In this document: piece by piece, positions 1 to 9,930 of the stretch
Layout: every line of letters starts with the position of its first letter
Position numbering within the stretch: position 1 is the stretch's first letter
Assembly: GCA_948567375.1 (NCBI GenBank)
Contig: OX419756.1
Location: 39,348,552 to 39,412,551, forward strand
Direction: 5' to 3'
Origin: Lunularia cruciata
Taxonomy: Eukaryota; Streptophyta; Marchantiopsida; Lunulariales; Lunulariaceae
DNA length: 64,000 nt
Made by a program: the position numbers and the translations under genes
Notes under the pieces: generated by a model
The model's input: the letters and a program-made list of their open reading frames with translations, nothing else
Databases searched by the model: none
What the model was told of the DNA's origin: nothing

Positions 1-179
1 TCATCCCATGCACACCATGCATACCAATGCACCTCATGATATGCATTCAACCAAAAAAAATTCACTTAAGGCTTTCTCCCAACACATATGAGCCATATCT
101 AATCATAACAAGCACCTAATCCCACCACCAACATCCCCTAGTGAATCTTGGCATAACCTATCGCATACTTGCACACAAG
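1..179. other. Flank left of the first LTR
   Basis: This AT-rich stretch has no coding frame or repeat that I recognise. Its last five bases, acaag, should be one copy of the target duplication of element O. No partner was found, because O has no recognisable 3' end in this window. Confidence 0.5.
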
Positions 180-670
180 TGTAGCAATATGGAGTTAACC
201 AACAAGTTATTCTAGACTAACCAAGTAGCAAGTAGGCCAAACTAGCCAAGAGTTATAAAAATATTCTAAAGCATGAAGTTACTTAGTACCTTCCAAGTAT
301 TGAGTAATGTGCATATCAAGTGGTGATTTTTAGGAGGAAACTTCTTGGGAGCTTTCTGGTTAGTTTAGCTTGCACACCAAGTAGGTGGCTTCTAAAAGGA
401 AGCTTCTTGGGAAGTTTCCCAATTGACTTAGCTTGCATGCCAAGTAGGTGGCTTCTAAAAGGAAGATTCTCAAGAAGCTTCTCAATTAGTTTGGTTTGCA
501 CTCCAAGAAATTGGCTTTTAGGAAGCTTCTTGCAAGAGCCTCGTATGTTCCCAATAAATAGCAAAACCCAAGCTCATGTTAGGCATTCAGAATTTCCTTC
601 ATTCAAGAGTCCTAATGTGATCTTTCACGATGATCTTCTATTCTCCTATTTCTCTCCTTGGTCTTTTACA
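180..670 (+). repeat. 5' LTR of element O
   Basis: The LTR starts tgtagcaatatggag and ends ttttaca, directly followed by the primer site ttggtatcaaagc. It matches the four other LTRs of this family (1418, 13264, 15589, 20197), but at 491 bp it is longer and more diverged. Its middle holds about three tandem units of 65-70 bp, each with an AAGCTTCTT-type palindrome and the phrase agcttgcacnccaag. The TATA box seen in the other copies (tataaata) is reduced to caataaata near 553. Confidence 0.85.
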
Positions 671-692
671 TTGGTATCAAAGCAAGAATGGG

Positions 693-885
693 ATGGATGG
701 AATTTATAGATCTCCAAATCCATTTTTACCAAACCATTGGAATTTTTGTGTCCATGAACTACTAAAACATCATTTCATGCACTTCATCATTTCACGCTTT
801 GGGCATAATTTTCTAATGCAATCACCTTGTCTGATGACCCTTGGTACTTCCAATTGAAACTTATGGGGAATGGTGGACATGTTGC
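693..885 (+). pseudogene. Leader ORF of element O (decayed)
   Basis: An ATG at 693 opens a frame reading MDGIYRSPNP..NHWNF.., equivalent to the leader ORF of A at 1853. The frame stays open through HFIISRFGHNF and then slips by one base. In the shifted frame it continues LPIETYGEWWTCCIYMLT and stops near 885. It lacks the first stop present in A, so O and A together show that the ancestral frame was open. The function is unknown. Confidence 0.6.
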
Positions 886-1073
886 ATCTACATGTTAACT
901 TAAAAGAATTGAAGGTATTTTGATAGAGTAGTAGCCATGGTGGCAATATCTAAAGTTATCATTGCCATGTAGCAACAAACAGAGCACCTTACTTGATTGT
1001 TGGAAGAACAAGATTATCAACAACAAGAGGATGTAGAGAGAGCACCATTTCAAGAAGGAGAAGAGAAAATCTG

Positions 1074-1417
1074 ATTTTTGAAGCCCAAGGTATTTGAAGG
1101 CAAGAACCTCCCAGGTCCATTGGAGAATTTTGTGTTTGATTGTGAATGATATTTTGAAACTTCAAATCTTCAAGATGGAGAATTTTGTGTTTGATTATGA
1201 ATGCTATTTTGAAGCTACAAATCTTCAAGATATATAGAGATAGATTCTCTTGGCTTCAAGCCAATTGGATGGAGTGGCAAACTATGGTGGTGATCCAAAG
1301 TGAACAACCTAACTAATGGCAATTTGTTGTGCTAATCTAAACATATGAATAATTCAAGAGTGCAATAATTGGACATTTCCAAACTATAAATAAATGCCAC
1401 ACAAATTGTGGTAGATT
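1074..1417 (+). pseudogene. gag fragment of element O (5' part)
   Basis: This corresponds to the Gag region of A at 2235-2545 (KPKVFEGKNL.., NFVFDC..YFE). It includes a 55-bp direct duplication (1121-1175 and 1176-1230). It ends at 1417 in GATTG, the target site of A. Alignment with A continues at 13687, in the part of gag reading gcagattggctc in A, which shows that this Gag was cut by A. Confidence 0.75.
1121..1230 (+). repeat. 55-bp tandem duplication in O gag
   Basis: Two near-identical 55-bp units start with tggagaattttgtgtttga at 1121 and 1176. The unit length is not a multiple of three, so the duplication itself breaks the gag frame. It is private to this copy. Confidence 0.85.
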
Positions 1418-1830
1418 GTATAACAATATGGAGTTTAGCGACGAAGTTAGTCGGGCTTACGAAGTAGAGAATAAGACAAAATAGCCTAGAATATTCTAGA
1501 AGCTTCTTGGGAAGCTTCCCAACTAGTTAACTTGCGCCCTAAGCAAGTAGCTTCTAGAAAGAAGCTCCTAGAAGCTTCTAACTAGCTTAGCTTGCACGCC
1601 AAGTAGGTGGCTTCTAAAAGGAAGCTTCTTGAGAAGCTTCTTGGTTAACTTGGCTTGCACTCCAAGAAAGCGGCTCAAGGAAGCTTCTTGAGAAGCTTCA
1701 AGGGTCTTGTATGCTATCTATAAATACCAAAGCCGAAGCTCATGCTAGGCATTTGGAGTTTTCCCTCATTCAAGTGTCCCAATGTGAGTTTCCATTCTCC
1801 TATTTCTCTCCTCAGTTTCGGTCTTTTACA
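1418..1830 (+). repeat. 5' LTR of element A
   Basis: The 413-bp LTR starts tataacaatatggag (the terminal TG has mutated to TA) and ends ttttaca. A TATA box, tataaata, at 1719-1726 fits the U3/R boundary. The body is dense in AAGCTT palindromes. The partner LTR lies at 13264-13686. Confidence 0.92.
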
Positions 1831-1831
1831 T

Positions 1832-1846
1832 TGGTATGAGAGCAAG
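1832..1846 (+). other. Primer-binding site of A (initiator Met tRNA)
   Basis: TGGTATGAGAGCAAG begins one base after the LTR end. It differs at one position from TGGTATCAGAGC, the common plant primer site complementary to the 3' end of initiator Met tRNA. Confidence 0.88.
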
Positions 1847-1852
1847 AATGGG

Positions 1853-2068
1853 ATGGATGGAATTTATGGACCACCAAATCCACTTCCGCCAAACCATTGG
1901 GACTTTCATGTCTAGATATTACCAAAGCATCGTTTCACACAATTCATCACCTTGCGCTTTGGGCAGGATTTTCTACATATGATCACCGTGTTAGAGGAAC
2001 CCTTGATACTTCCAATTGTAACTTATAGAGAATAGTGGACGTGTTGTATCTATGTGTTAATCAACTAG
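1853..2068 (+). pseudogene. Leader ORF of element A
   Basis: The frame runs from an ATG at 1853 to a TAG at 2066 (71 codons). Two internal TAG stops at 1913 and 2033 fit C-to-T or G-to-A changes. It begins MDGIYGPPNPLPP and carries a core LRFGQDF..LILPIVTYRE..CCIYVL. The core aligns by eye with the leader ORFs of D (50681 and 50907) and B (6099). The stop lies 33 nt before the gag ATG at 2102. I recognise no domain; it may be a small regulatory protein, a leader peptide or a detached N-terminal part of Gag. The match between separate families argues that it was once translated. Confidence 0.6.
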
Positions 2069-2101
2069 ATAAATTAAGGGTAGTGGAATAGAGTAGTAGC
2101 G

Positions 2102-3006
2102 ATGGCGGCAATATTGGATGTTATCCTTGCAATGCAACAACAAATCAAACATCTTACTCGATTGTTAGATGAACGAGACCAACAACGACGAGAAAAAATA
2201 GACAGAGCACCAATTTGAGATGGAGAAGATTGCATTCAATTTTTGAAACCCAAGGTGTTTGAAGGAAAGAATCTTCCAAGCACAATCGAGAATTTTGTGT
2301 TTGACTGTAAATGTTACTTTGAAGCCACCAATCTTCAAGACGAGCAAAAAAAAATTCTCTTGGTTTCTAGCCACTTGGATGGCATGGCAAAACTTTGGTG
2401 GCAATTTCGAGTAGAAAGAGCTGAACGACAAATTGTTACACCAATTTTGACATGGGCAGAATTCAAAGATGCAATACTTGGTCAATTTCAAACTATAAAT
2501 GCCACCCAAGCCACACGAGATAAATTGGCAGAGTTGAGGCAGATTGGCTCAATGGAAGCTACATCACACAATTTCAGAATATCATCATGCAAATTCCAAA
2601 TATCCAAGAAGGTGAAGTTTTGGATTGATTTGTGCAAGGATTGAAGTCACAAACCAAATTAGAGGTGACCATGCGGGAGCCACAAAACGTAGAAGAAGCC
2701 ATGCAATTGGCTGAGTGTTTTGATTCCTTGGTTGCCACAGCTTGGTCTTGACCTTGACCTACACAAAGCCTACCAATACACTATGCACGAGTGGAAGAAC
2801 CGGTACCAATGGAGATTGATGCTATCCAACAAAGACCACTTGGCATAGTAGATAGAGAAAGATTACGACAAAATAGAGGTTGCTTTTATTGTTGCCAAGT
2901 TGGACATCGCATTGCTGAATGTCCACTTAGGAATGGGCAACCTCAACAAGTTGCCCAAATGGAGTTTGTGGAACAGAATGATCAAGGAAACGAAGAATCC
3001 CAATAG
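2102..3006 (+). pseudogene. gag of element A
   Basis: Gag coats the RNA in virus-like particles. The ATG at 2102 (MAAILDVILAMQQQ) opens a short coiled-coil-like stretch rich in Q, R and E. A stop near 2216 precedes the Gag core (2235-2640), which has the typical LDGMAKLWW and TWAEFKDAI..F phrases. A frameshift near 2640 follows. The nucleocapsid end then reads C-FY-C-CQVG-H-RIAE-C, a complete CCHC knuckle at about 2880-2920, and stops at 3004. In C the first Cys of this knuckle is lost. Confidence 0.85.
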
Positions 3007-3109
3007 GAGATTTTGAGCCGCCTATTGGGAGCTTGATAAGTTCTAACGGGATTGAAGGCTCCACCTATGCAAGTTTGCTTCACTTGCAAGGTATGATATC
3101 TATCAGGGT

Positions 3110-3424
3110 TGTAGGATTTTGGTTGATTTTGGAAGTTCAGAGAATTGCATGTCTATGCAAGTAGCAAAGGAATTGGGTATTCCTATGAAGCCAGTGTTTG
3201 GAAGTAGTTTGATGATGGCGGATGGTAGAAAAGGTTCTGCATTCCACACCTCATATCCTATTACCTTCAAGATTGGGAAGGAGTATTTGGAGTGTATGAG
3301 GTTTGTAGTGGCACCTCTACACTATGATATCATTCTAGGTCTACCTTGGCTTGAATGTCATAAGGTTCAATTTGATTGGACCCGACAACAAATTCAAGTA
3401 CAACACCAAGGTAGAAATTTCTGA
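3110..3424 (+). pseudogene. Retroviral-type aspartic protease of A
   Basis: This domain would cleave the Gag-Pol polyprotein. The active-site loop reads LVDFGSSENCMS, so the usual D-S/T-G is D-F-G here. The flap-distal motif DIILGLPWL is intact near 3327. C has D-Y-G at the same position and O has D-F-R, so the loop has decayed differently in each copy. About 250 bp of linker to RT follows, containing three imperfect copies of a phrase around cccaagatgggaagtttg (3470-3610). Confidence 0.85.
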
Positions 3425-3739
3425 TTAGGTTGTCTGGCACCTCTGAGTAAGACGCCTAAGAATAGTCAGTCCCAAGATGGGAAGTTTGTCGAGAAGGTAG
3501 CCATAGAGCAAATCAGGAAGGGAGATGAGTCCCAAGATGGGAAGTTTGCCAAGAAGGCAACCATGGAGCAAGCTTGGAAGAGAGATGAGTCCCTAGAAGG
3601 GAAGTTTGTTAATGAAGCGGCCATAGAGGAAGCTTTGGAGGAAGATAAGTCTGTATTTGCGGTGTAAGTCAAGCCGATTGCACAAGAACAATCTGAGGAG
3701 GGCCAAAAGCCTCATCAAGCAATGGTTGATCGGATAATT

Positions 3740-5083
3740 TAGGAGTTTGCAGATGTGTTTCCGGATGATCTGCCAAAGGGATTACCCTCCGATCGAGGTA
3801 TGCCCTTCAAGATCAAGTTATTGCCAGGGAGTACTCCAATGAGTAGACCAATCTATCGGCTCTCACCAAAGGAGTTGGAGGAGTTGCAAACAACACTTAC
3901 AGAGTTGTTAAAGAAGGATTTCATACAATATAATACCTCTTCTTGGGGAACACCGGTACTATTTGTTCCAAAGAAGGATGGAGGACTTCATTTTTGTATT
4001 GATTACCGTGGACTCAATAAGCAAACTGTGAAGAATGCATATCCCTTGCCTCGGATCGATGACCTGCTTGATCAACTAAGTGGAACACGCTACTTTTCCA
4101 AGCTGGATCTTCATAGCGGCTATTGGCAAATTCCTATTGAAGGAGAGGACGTGCAAAAGACTGCCTTTTGCACAAGGTATGGACATTTCGAGTGGAGAGT
4201 TCTACCTTTCGGACTCACTAATGCCCCAATAGTCTTCATGGATCAAATGCATCAGGTGTTGGAGGGACTACTGGACCGGTCCATGGTGGTGTTCTTAGAT
4301 GATATCTTAATCTATAGCAGGACAGAGGCAGAACACATGAATCATGTGCAAGAAGTCCTAACACATCTATGATAGTGGAAATTTTACTACAAGAAGTCAA
4401 AGTGTGCTTTTTGGCAAAAGGAGGTTACCTTCTTGAGTCATAAGATCTCATTAAAGGGGATCAAGATGGAAGAAGAGAAGATCAAGGCCATTACTGATTG
4501 GCCTACTCCAAAGGATGCTACAGAAGTATGAGCATTCAAGGGATTTGCCAATTTTTACCAACGGTTCATCCACTATTATGCTCACATGGCTGCACCATTG
4601 ACTGACCACTTGGGAAAGAACTCAAGCTTCCAGTGGACCACCAAGCATGAAGAAGCATTCCAAAAGTTAAAGCATATGGTGTCTTCAAGACCCATTCTTC
4701 AACCATTTGATCCTCAACTACCTTGTGTGGTTGATTTTGATGCTTCTAACTTTGCAATTAGAGTTGTGTTGCAACAAGAATTTCCAGATGGACTACATCC
4801 TATTGCCTTTGTGTCTTGCTGACTAAATACAGCTGAAAGAAATTACTCTGCTCAAGATCAGGAACAACTTGCAATGGTATATGCCACCAAGGTATGGAGG
4901 CATTATCTCTTGGGGAAACAAGTGATCATGCAAACTGATCACAAGCCATTGTTGCAGACCTTACACTTGGAGCACATGAAGAGTAGGCATCATCGATGGG
5001 AAGAGCAACTCCAATTGTTTGACATCAAACTTGAGTACAAATTAGGTCGGTTCCATGTCATCCCTAATGCTCTATCACGATGA
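3740..5083 (+). pseudogene. Reverse transcriptase and RNase H of A
   Basis: RT copies the element RNA and RNase H removes it. The RT fingers ([12 protein letters not shown]), [15 protein letters not shown] and the catalytic box FLDD (4292-4303) are all readable, in one frame from 3755 to 4372. A stop interrupts at 4370. RNase H follows (CVVDFDASNFAI near 4717, then QTDHKPLL near 4933) and ends in the tether region IPNALSR at 5083. Stops at 4370, near 4530 and 4820, plus the frame changes between them, break the protein. C carries a matching block at 17221-18680. Confidence 0.9.
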
Positions 5084-5089
5084 CCTGAT

Positions 5090-5365
5090 TTGAAGGCTCT
5101 TCCTCTCATCACGGCGGCAATTACAATGGTGTCCATTGACCCTAAGGTCCATAATGAGTTTCAATCAGCTCTACAACAAGATCCCTTCTTCCAAATGGTA
5201 CACGGTCATTTGACAGCATGCCACAAGGAGTACAACACGTTCTCCTTCAAGGAAGGCCTTTTATTCCATGCAGACCAGATCTATGTTCTAGCCAAAGGTG
5301 ATCTTTGACTTGTGCGCCTTCAAGAAGCCCATGATTTACCAATAGCTGGTCACATGGGAATGGAC
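5090..5365 (+). pseudogene. Integrase N-terminal part of A, cut by B
   Basis: This continues from RNase H into the region just before the zinc-binding H2C2 module (DLPIAGHMG). It ends at 5365 in GGAC, where element B begins. The remainder resumes at 11996 with aagaccttaggcacc, exactly as in the uninterrupted copy C near 18958. Confidence 0.9.
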
Positions 5366-6057
5366 TGTAACACCCATTTGTGCATGTGTGTGGTATTGTG
5401 ATATTTAGCTTGGTATTACAAGTACTTAAGAGATATTATTTATATAGAGATAAAGGATGGTTCTATATTAGTCATGGTTAGCTAAAGTTAGTCATAGCTA
5501 AGATAGATGGGACCTTACTTTAGAGGAAGTAGAAAAGATGAGCACCACTATTTTGGATTTTAGTGTGTTGACTTGGTATTATTCCTAGGTGTTTGGCTTT
5601 GGGGAAAGAGTTGAGAACTCTTGGGCCCGCAAGCCTTTTTGTTTTGGATTCTTCTTCAGTCCAAGGATAGCCCATGTGAAGGAATCCTTGCTTTAGTGGT
5701 TGGGTCAAGATAAGACCACATGCTTAGGGGAATATGCCCATGTGAATGGATATTCCTTTCTACTTTTTGACTTTACTTGACTTTTAATCTAGTAACTTGA
5801 GTTACTACGATAATTAGTAACTTTGGTACGTAACTATTTCACAAGTATATAAACAAGGGGTGAGGAGGTACTCATCATCCTTTCATTTGCAACTATCTCT
5901 CTCTCATTGAGTTCTCTAGTGAGCAATGTCTTGAGTCTTGGAGTGTTAGCCTTGGAGGAGTATGATGGAGTTGGGGTTCCTTGCCTTCTTAGTCCATGGT
6001 GTGCTACCATAATAGCCATCAAAGGTTCATCCTGAGTGAGAGACAGGCCGGCTCACA
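5366..6057 (+). repeat. 5' LTR of element B
   Basis: The LTR is 692 bp, starting TGTAACACCC and ending CCGGCTCACA. A TATA box, tatataaa, lies at 5846-5853. The end is fixed by the primer site just after it and by the matching 25-bp remnant at the other end of the element. Confidence 0.9.
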
Positions 6058-6060
6058 TTT

Positions 6061-6080
6061 TTGGTTCCGTTGCCGGGACC
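6061..6080 (+). other. Primer-binding site of B (Asp-tRNA-like)
   Basis: TTGGTTCCGTTGCCGGGACC resembles TGGCGCCGTTGCCGGGG, the site complementary to the 3' end of plant Asp tRNA that Athila/Tat-type elements use. Three positions differ, and it lies three bases after the LTR. Confidence 0.7.
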
Positions 6081-6098
6081 TCTCTAGAAGGCAAGATA

Positions 6099-6269
6099 AT
6101 GTTCCGCGTCCAATTCTACATTAGGCAGAAGGAGGCTATGAGAGCACACTTGGAGAGAACATTAGGAGAGGAGAGGGCTGAACTTATGTTAGAGAACCAA
6201 GATCTTTTTGTATACCCTGTAGTTCATTATGATGTCTTTGAGGTGATTTTGTACATCTTGTACACATGA
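6099..6269 (+). pseudogene. Leader ORF of element B
   Basis: The frame runs from ATG at 6099 to TGA at 6267 (56 codons, uninterrupted), 40 bp after the LTR. It contains FYIRQKEAMRAHL, LGEER and VYPVVHYDVFEVILYIL. These align with the leader ORFs of D (YIQREK, FGAEF, LPVVIYDREW..IYIL) and A. It is shorter at the N terminus than those. No known domain is recognised. It may still be intact, since I see no stop or slip in it. Confidence 0.55.
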
Positions 6270-6917
6270 GAGGAATTGGAGAGATTGTGTGAGGTGGATT
6301 GCAGATTTTGGAGATTAAGGTGATTTTAGGCAAAATCTCAAGTTTGAGATCTGGACTTGAAATTTCTACACATGATAGCTTGGGTTATCTTTCAGTTAGC
6401 ACACTTTAAATTATTGAGAGAGCTTCTATGCGCATTGGGCTAGAATTTTTGAAAGTTGATAGGGTAAAGTGTTCCCGCAACTGCATGCTCTCTGGAAAAT
6501 TGTATAGAGTCTGCAATTTCTTCAATTTTTAGTGAATTGTCCTGAAAATTTCCAAGAAAATTCAGTGCATTGTATCCTACCTACTGCCACAAAAATTAGA
6601 GAGAGATTGTTCTTGCGCAAAGAGTGATGAGTTTTTGAAGTGAGGGGGGTGGTTTTCAGACCAAATCTGAAATATGGGTGCTGAATAGAAAGGTGTCTAG
6701 GCCAAATGGCTAGATGAAAAGATCTGAAATTTTGCAGGGAGGGACAACTTGGAGTTGTGATCAAGTGTGAAAAATTTCAGAGGACTGTGAAATATTGGTT
6801 GGGAGATTTGAGTGACATTGTTAGGAAGGGTCAATTCTGCAGAGTGGAGATCTCATGCATGAGAAGTTTGAGATCAACAAAAAGCATGTTTGAGTGTTTA
6901 GATTCATCTTGGGGAAC
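6270..6917 (+). other. Leader of B between small ORFs
   Basis: About 650 bp inside B, purine-rich on the plus strand, with no long frame. A frame from 6757 to 6945 (containing KYWLGDLSDIV) overlaps the next ORF and may be its displaced N-terminal part. Nothing else is supported. Confidence 0.4.
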
Positions 6918-7391
6918 ATGGAGGGTCATCAAGAGTGGAAATTGAGATTATGCAAGGTTCTCCAAGGGTTTGAGGTGATTGTAGGGGTGGATTTGAGGAA
7001 AAGAGAGTTTACAATAGAATTTGAAGAGAGTGTTGAGAGGATCCAAAAACCTACACCACTTGGAGGAAAGAGTGAGTCTAAGTGCTTTCTATGTGGAGAG
7101 AAGGGACATAAGGCAAGTTCATGTCCATTGACCTTTGAGAGCAAGAGATTGAGGGAAAGGAGAGGCTTACTTGACTTGGGTTTGCATGTTGGACCTTCTT
7201 CACCAAGATTGGGAGGGAGAAGATCTAAGACCAAGGAGTTGTGTGAGGTTTGTGGAGTTGAAGGACTTCCAAAAGGACATGAGTGTAGTGGAGGAAAAGC
7301 CCTTTTGGAAACTTTGGTGAAGGATCTTGGAGAGAGTCTTAGTACAGCTACAGAAATAGTACCACCTTCATCAGCTAGTTCTCAAGATTAG
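6918..7391 (+). CDS. Extra CCHC zinc-knuckle ORF of B
   Basis: This 157-codon ORF lies upstream of, and separate from, the Gag-Pol frame. Near residue 55 it has a complete retroviral zinc knuckle, C-FL-C-GEKG-H-KASS-C. A second Cys/His cluster near residue 110 reads CEVCGVEGLPKGHEC and does not fit CCHC spacing. Gag-Pol of the same element has its own knuckle, so this would be a second nucleic-acid-binding protein. The frame could begin earlier through a frameshift from 6757. It is uninterrupted, in contrast with the pol region. Function is inferred only from the knuckle. Confidence 0.55.
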   Translation: MEGHQEWKLRLCKVLQGFEVIVGVDLRKREFTIEFEESVERIQKPTPLGGKSESKCFLCGEKGHKASSCPLTFESKRLRERRGLLDLGLHVGPSSPRLGGRRSKTKELCEVCGVEGLPKGHECSGGKALLETLVKDLGESLSTATEIVPPSSASSQD

Positions 7392-7623
7392 TGATGGAGA
7401 TAATCTTTCAACTTATGGATAAACTATCCATGAGAGTTAGATTAATATGCACTCTAGGATTTGATGTTGCTATAGAAATCTTGGAGCAACCTGAACCTTT
7501 TGTGTTCCCTAGAGTGGATTATTCTCAGATGGTGTTAGTCATGTATATACTCTATTAGTAATAGAGTGAGAGAAAAGAAAAGAAAAAAAAATTGAGAGAA
7601 AAGAAAGATAGTGAGGGGTTAAG

Positions 7624-9930
7624 ATGGGGAAACTTCCGGTTTTCTTTGGCAAGGATGGAGAAGATGTGGAGGCCTTTGTGAGATACTTCAAGAGAGCTTG
7701 CATAGGAAACAATGAGAGGAGGAAGAATGAGTGGGCCTCATTATTACCAGATTTCTTTGAGGATGCAGCACTTACATGGTATGAGTCAGAATACCAAAAG
7801 AGAGAGAGGAGAGAGGGGGAAGAGGAGTCTTGGGAGACTTTGACTTCAGCACTCATTGAGAACTTTCTTCCTGATGAGAGTTATGAGAGATTGATGAGTG
7901 AGGTTACATTTCTCAAGCAAGGAGATGGAGAGAAAGTGAGAGTCTATGTGGAAAGAGTGGAAAAGTTGGAGTCCAGATTTCGCATAGTGTTGAGGAAGGG
8001 TGGGGATGATATGGAGACTACAATGATTGGCATAGGGGCCATGCTCACCAAGAATTTTGTGGGAGGATTGAGACCACAAATTAGAAGCAAGGTGAGATAT
8101 GAGAAACCTTCTTCCAAGGTTGAAGCTATCAAGATCGCAATTCGTATGGAGGAGAGTTTGGAAGGGGATGAGAGTGATTTGGTGGTGAAGGAGGTTGTGC
8201 ATCCTCCTCAAGGCTACAAGTATGGTGGAACTTCTGATACTTTGGTGACAAGGGTTGCACCACAAGTAGTAGTTGCTCCAGTTCTTGCACCTCCACCAAA
8301 AGATCCACTCCAAACCATCACAGAACAACTTGCGGATCTCAAGATCAATGTGGTGCAACTATGGGAGAAGAGAGAGGTGGATCAGAATGTAGGGAGAGGG
8401 CCTAGGAGTTATGGAAACTATCCATATAGAGGAGGTCAACCAGCCAACAATTTCAATGATAGAAATTGTTTTGGTTGTGGAAGAAGAGGCCATATCCAAA
8501 GGAATTGCCCAAATTCCACTTACCATGGAGGAAGGGGTTATGAGGGAGCCAATAGAGGGAAAGAGGGAGGTAGTGAAACCCAAGTGGCTCCTAATCCCAA
8601 CAAAGGTAAGGGGATAGCATCCATAGATGTGGTTGAGAGCAAGTATGAGAAGGGAGAGTGCTCAAACTCCAAGGGTCTTAATTTGGAGCTTTTGGCACAA
8701 GAGAAGAAGAGAGCTCATTTTGCAGAGGATGTTCACTCTTCTCAAGGATTTACTTCAAGCAAGGATACTCCTATGTCTACTAGGAGCACTCGCACCTCAA
8801 CACCATCAACAACAAAGACTCCAAGGAAGAAGTTGGGGATGGAGGACTTCTTGATCTCAAAGCAACAATGTAACTACAATGTGTTGAAGGATGTTAGTAG
8901 TCACAAGGCTAACATCACAGTGGGCCAATTAATTGCTTTGAACCCTACCTTGAGAAAGGAGCTTAGAGGTGGTTTGAGTTCTACAAGGAGCAAGAAGAAG
9001 AAGAAGGCAAAAGTTCCAGTATCAATGGGGGTGGTGGATGCCAAGCCAGCACCATGGGAAGCTTGTGAATATGCCTCCAAGATTGATGTGAGAGTGAATG
9101 GTCACAACATCAAGGATGCATTGGTTGATGGAGGATCAGCAGTGAATGCCATGTCAGAAAGGTTGATGAAGAAGTTGGGTATGATACCCTCAAGAGCTTC
9201 AACATTTGTGGTGAGCATGGCAAACAAGCAACAAGTTCGACCAGTAGGGGTGATGGATAAAGTGGTAGTTTCAGTTATGGGAGTTCAAAATCTCATGACT
9301 TTCCAAGTCTTGAAGGATTCAAGCTATGACTTACTTCTTGGGAGGCCATGGTTGAGAGCAGCACGCACAACTGATCGATGGCACAAAGGGTACTTGAGGA
9401 TTGGGCCATCAAACCATCGAGTCACTGTTCCTGTGACTAACACCACCAACACTTCACATTCAGATACCCCATCTTCTGATTATTGGGAATCAGATTCTGA
9501 AGAAGGAGCTTCAAGTGTGGACACAAGCATGGAAGAGGAGACTTCCACGGAGGAGGATGAATCTGAATCTGATTCAGATGTGTATCCTTTGTGTGCTATG
9601 GATTTTGCACCTAAGCCAGAGGTTTTGAAGGACCCAGATAAATCACTATTGACACTTGAGGAGGTAGAGAGAAGGTTATCTACCCTCAAGTATGGCCCAA
9701 ATGTTACCAAGGAGGAGAAGGTGAGATTTGAGGAGATTTTCCGCAAGTTCATCCATGTGTTTGCTTTTAGTTACAAGGATTTGAAGGAAGTCACCTTGGA
9801 GGAGCACAAGATAGAGGTGGAGTCACATGCAAGACCAATCCGCCAAAAGCAACGTCGCATTAGCCCACCAATATCTTTGGTTGTGAAGGAGGAGATTGAT
9901 AAGCTCAAGGAGGCTGATTTATCTTTGAGG
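7624..9930 (+). pseudogene. gag and protease of element B
   Basis: A genuine ATG at 7624 (MGKLPVFFGKDGEDVEAF) starts an open frame of 781 codons. Residues 1-200 match the retrotransposon Gag core (DAALTWYESE, ENFLPD). A CCHC knuckle C-FG-C-GRRG-H-IQRN-C sits near residue 282. A Ser/Thr/Lys-rich linker follows, then the protease with catalytic Asp near residue 502 in ALVDGGSAVNAM and the LLLGRPWL motif. An acidic Ser-rich stretch lies near residues 620-660. The frame is lost by a single-base change near 9918, at the start of RT. Confidence 0.9.

Noticed and set aside
7846-8358. 170-codon minus-strand frame opposite B gag
   Set aside because: It is antisense to a well-supported Gag and has no family features of its own.
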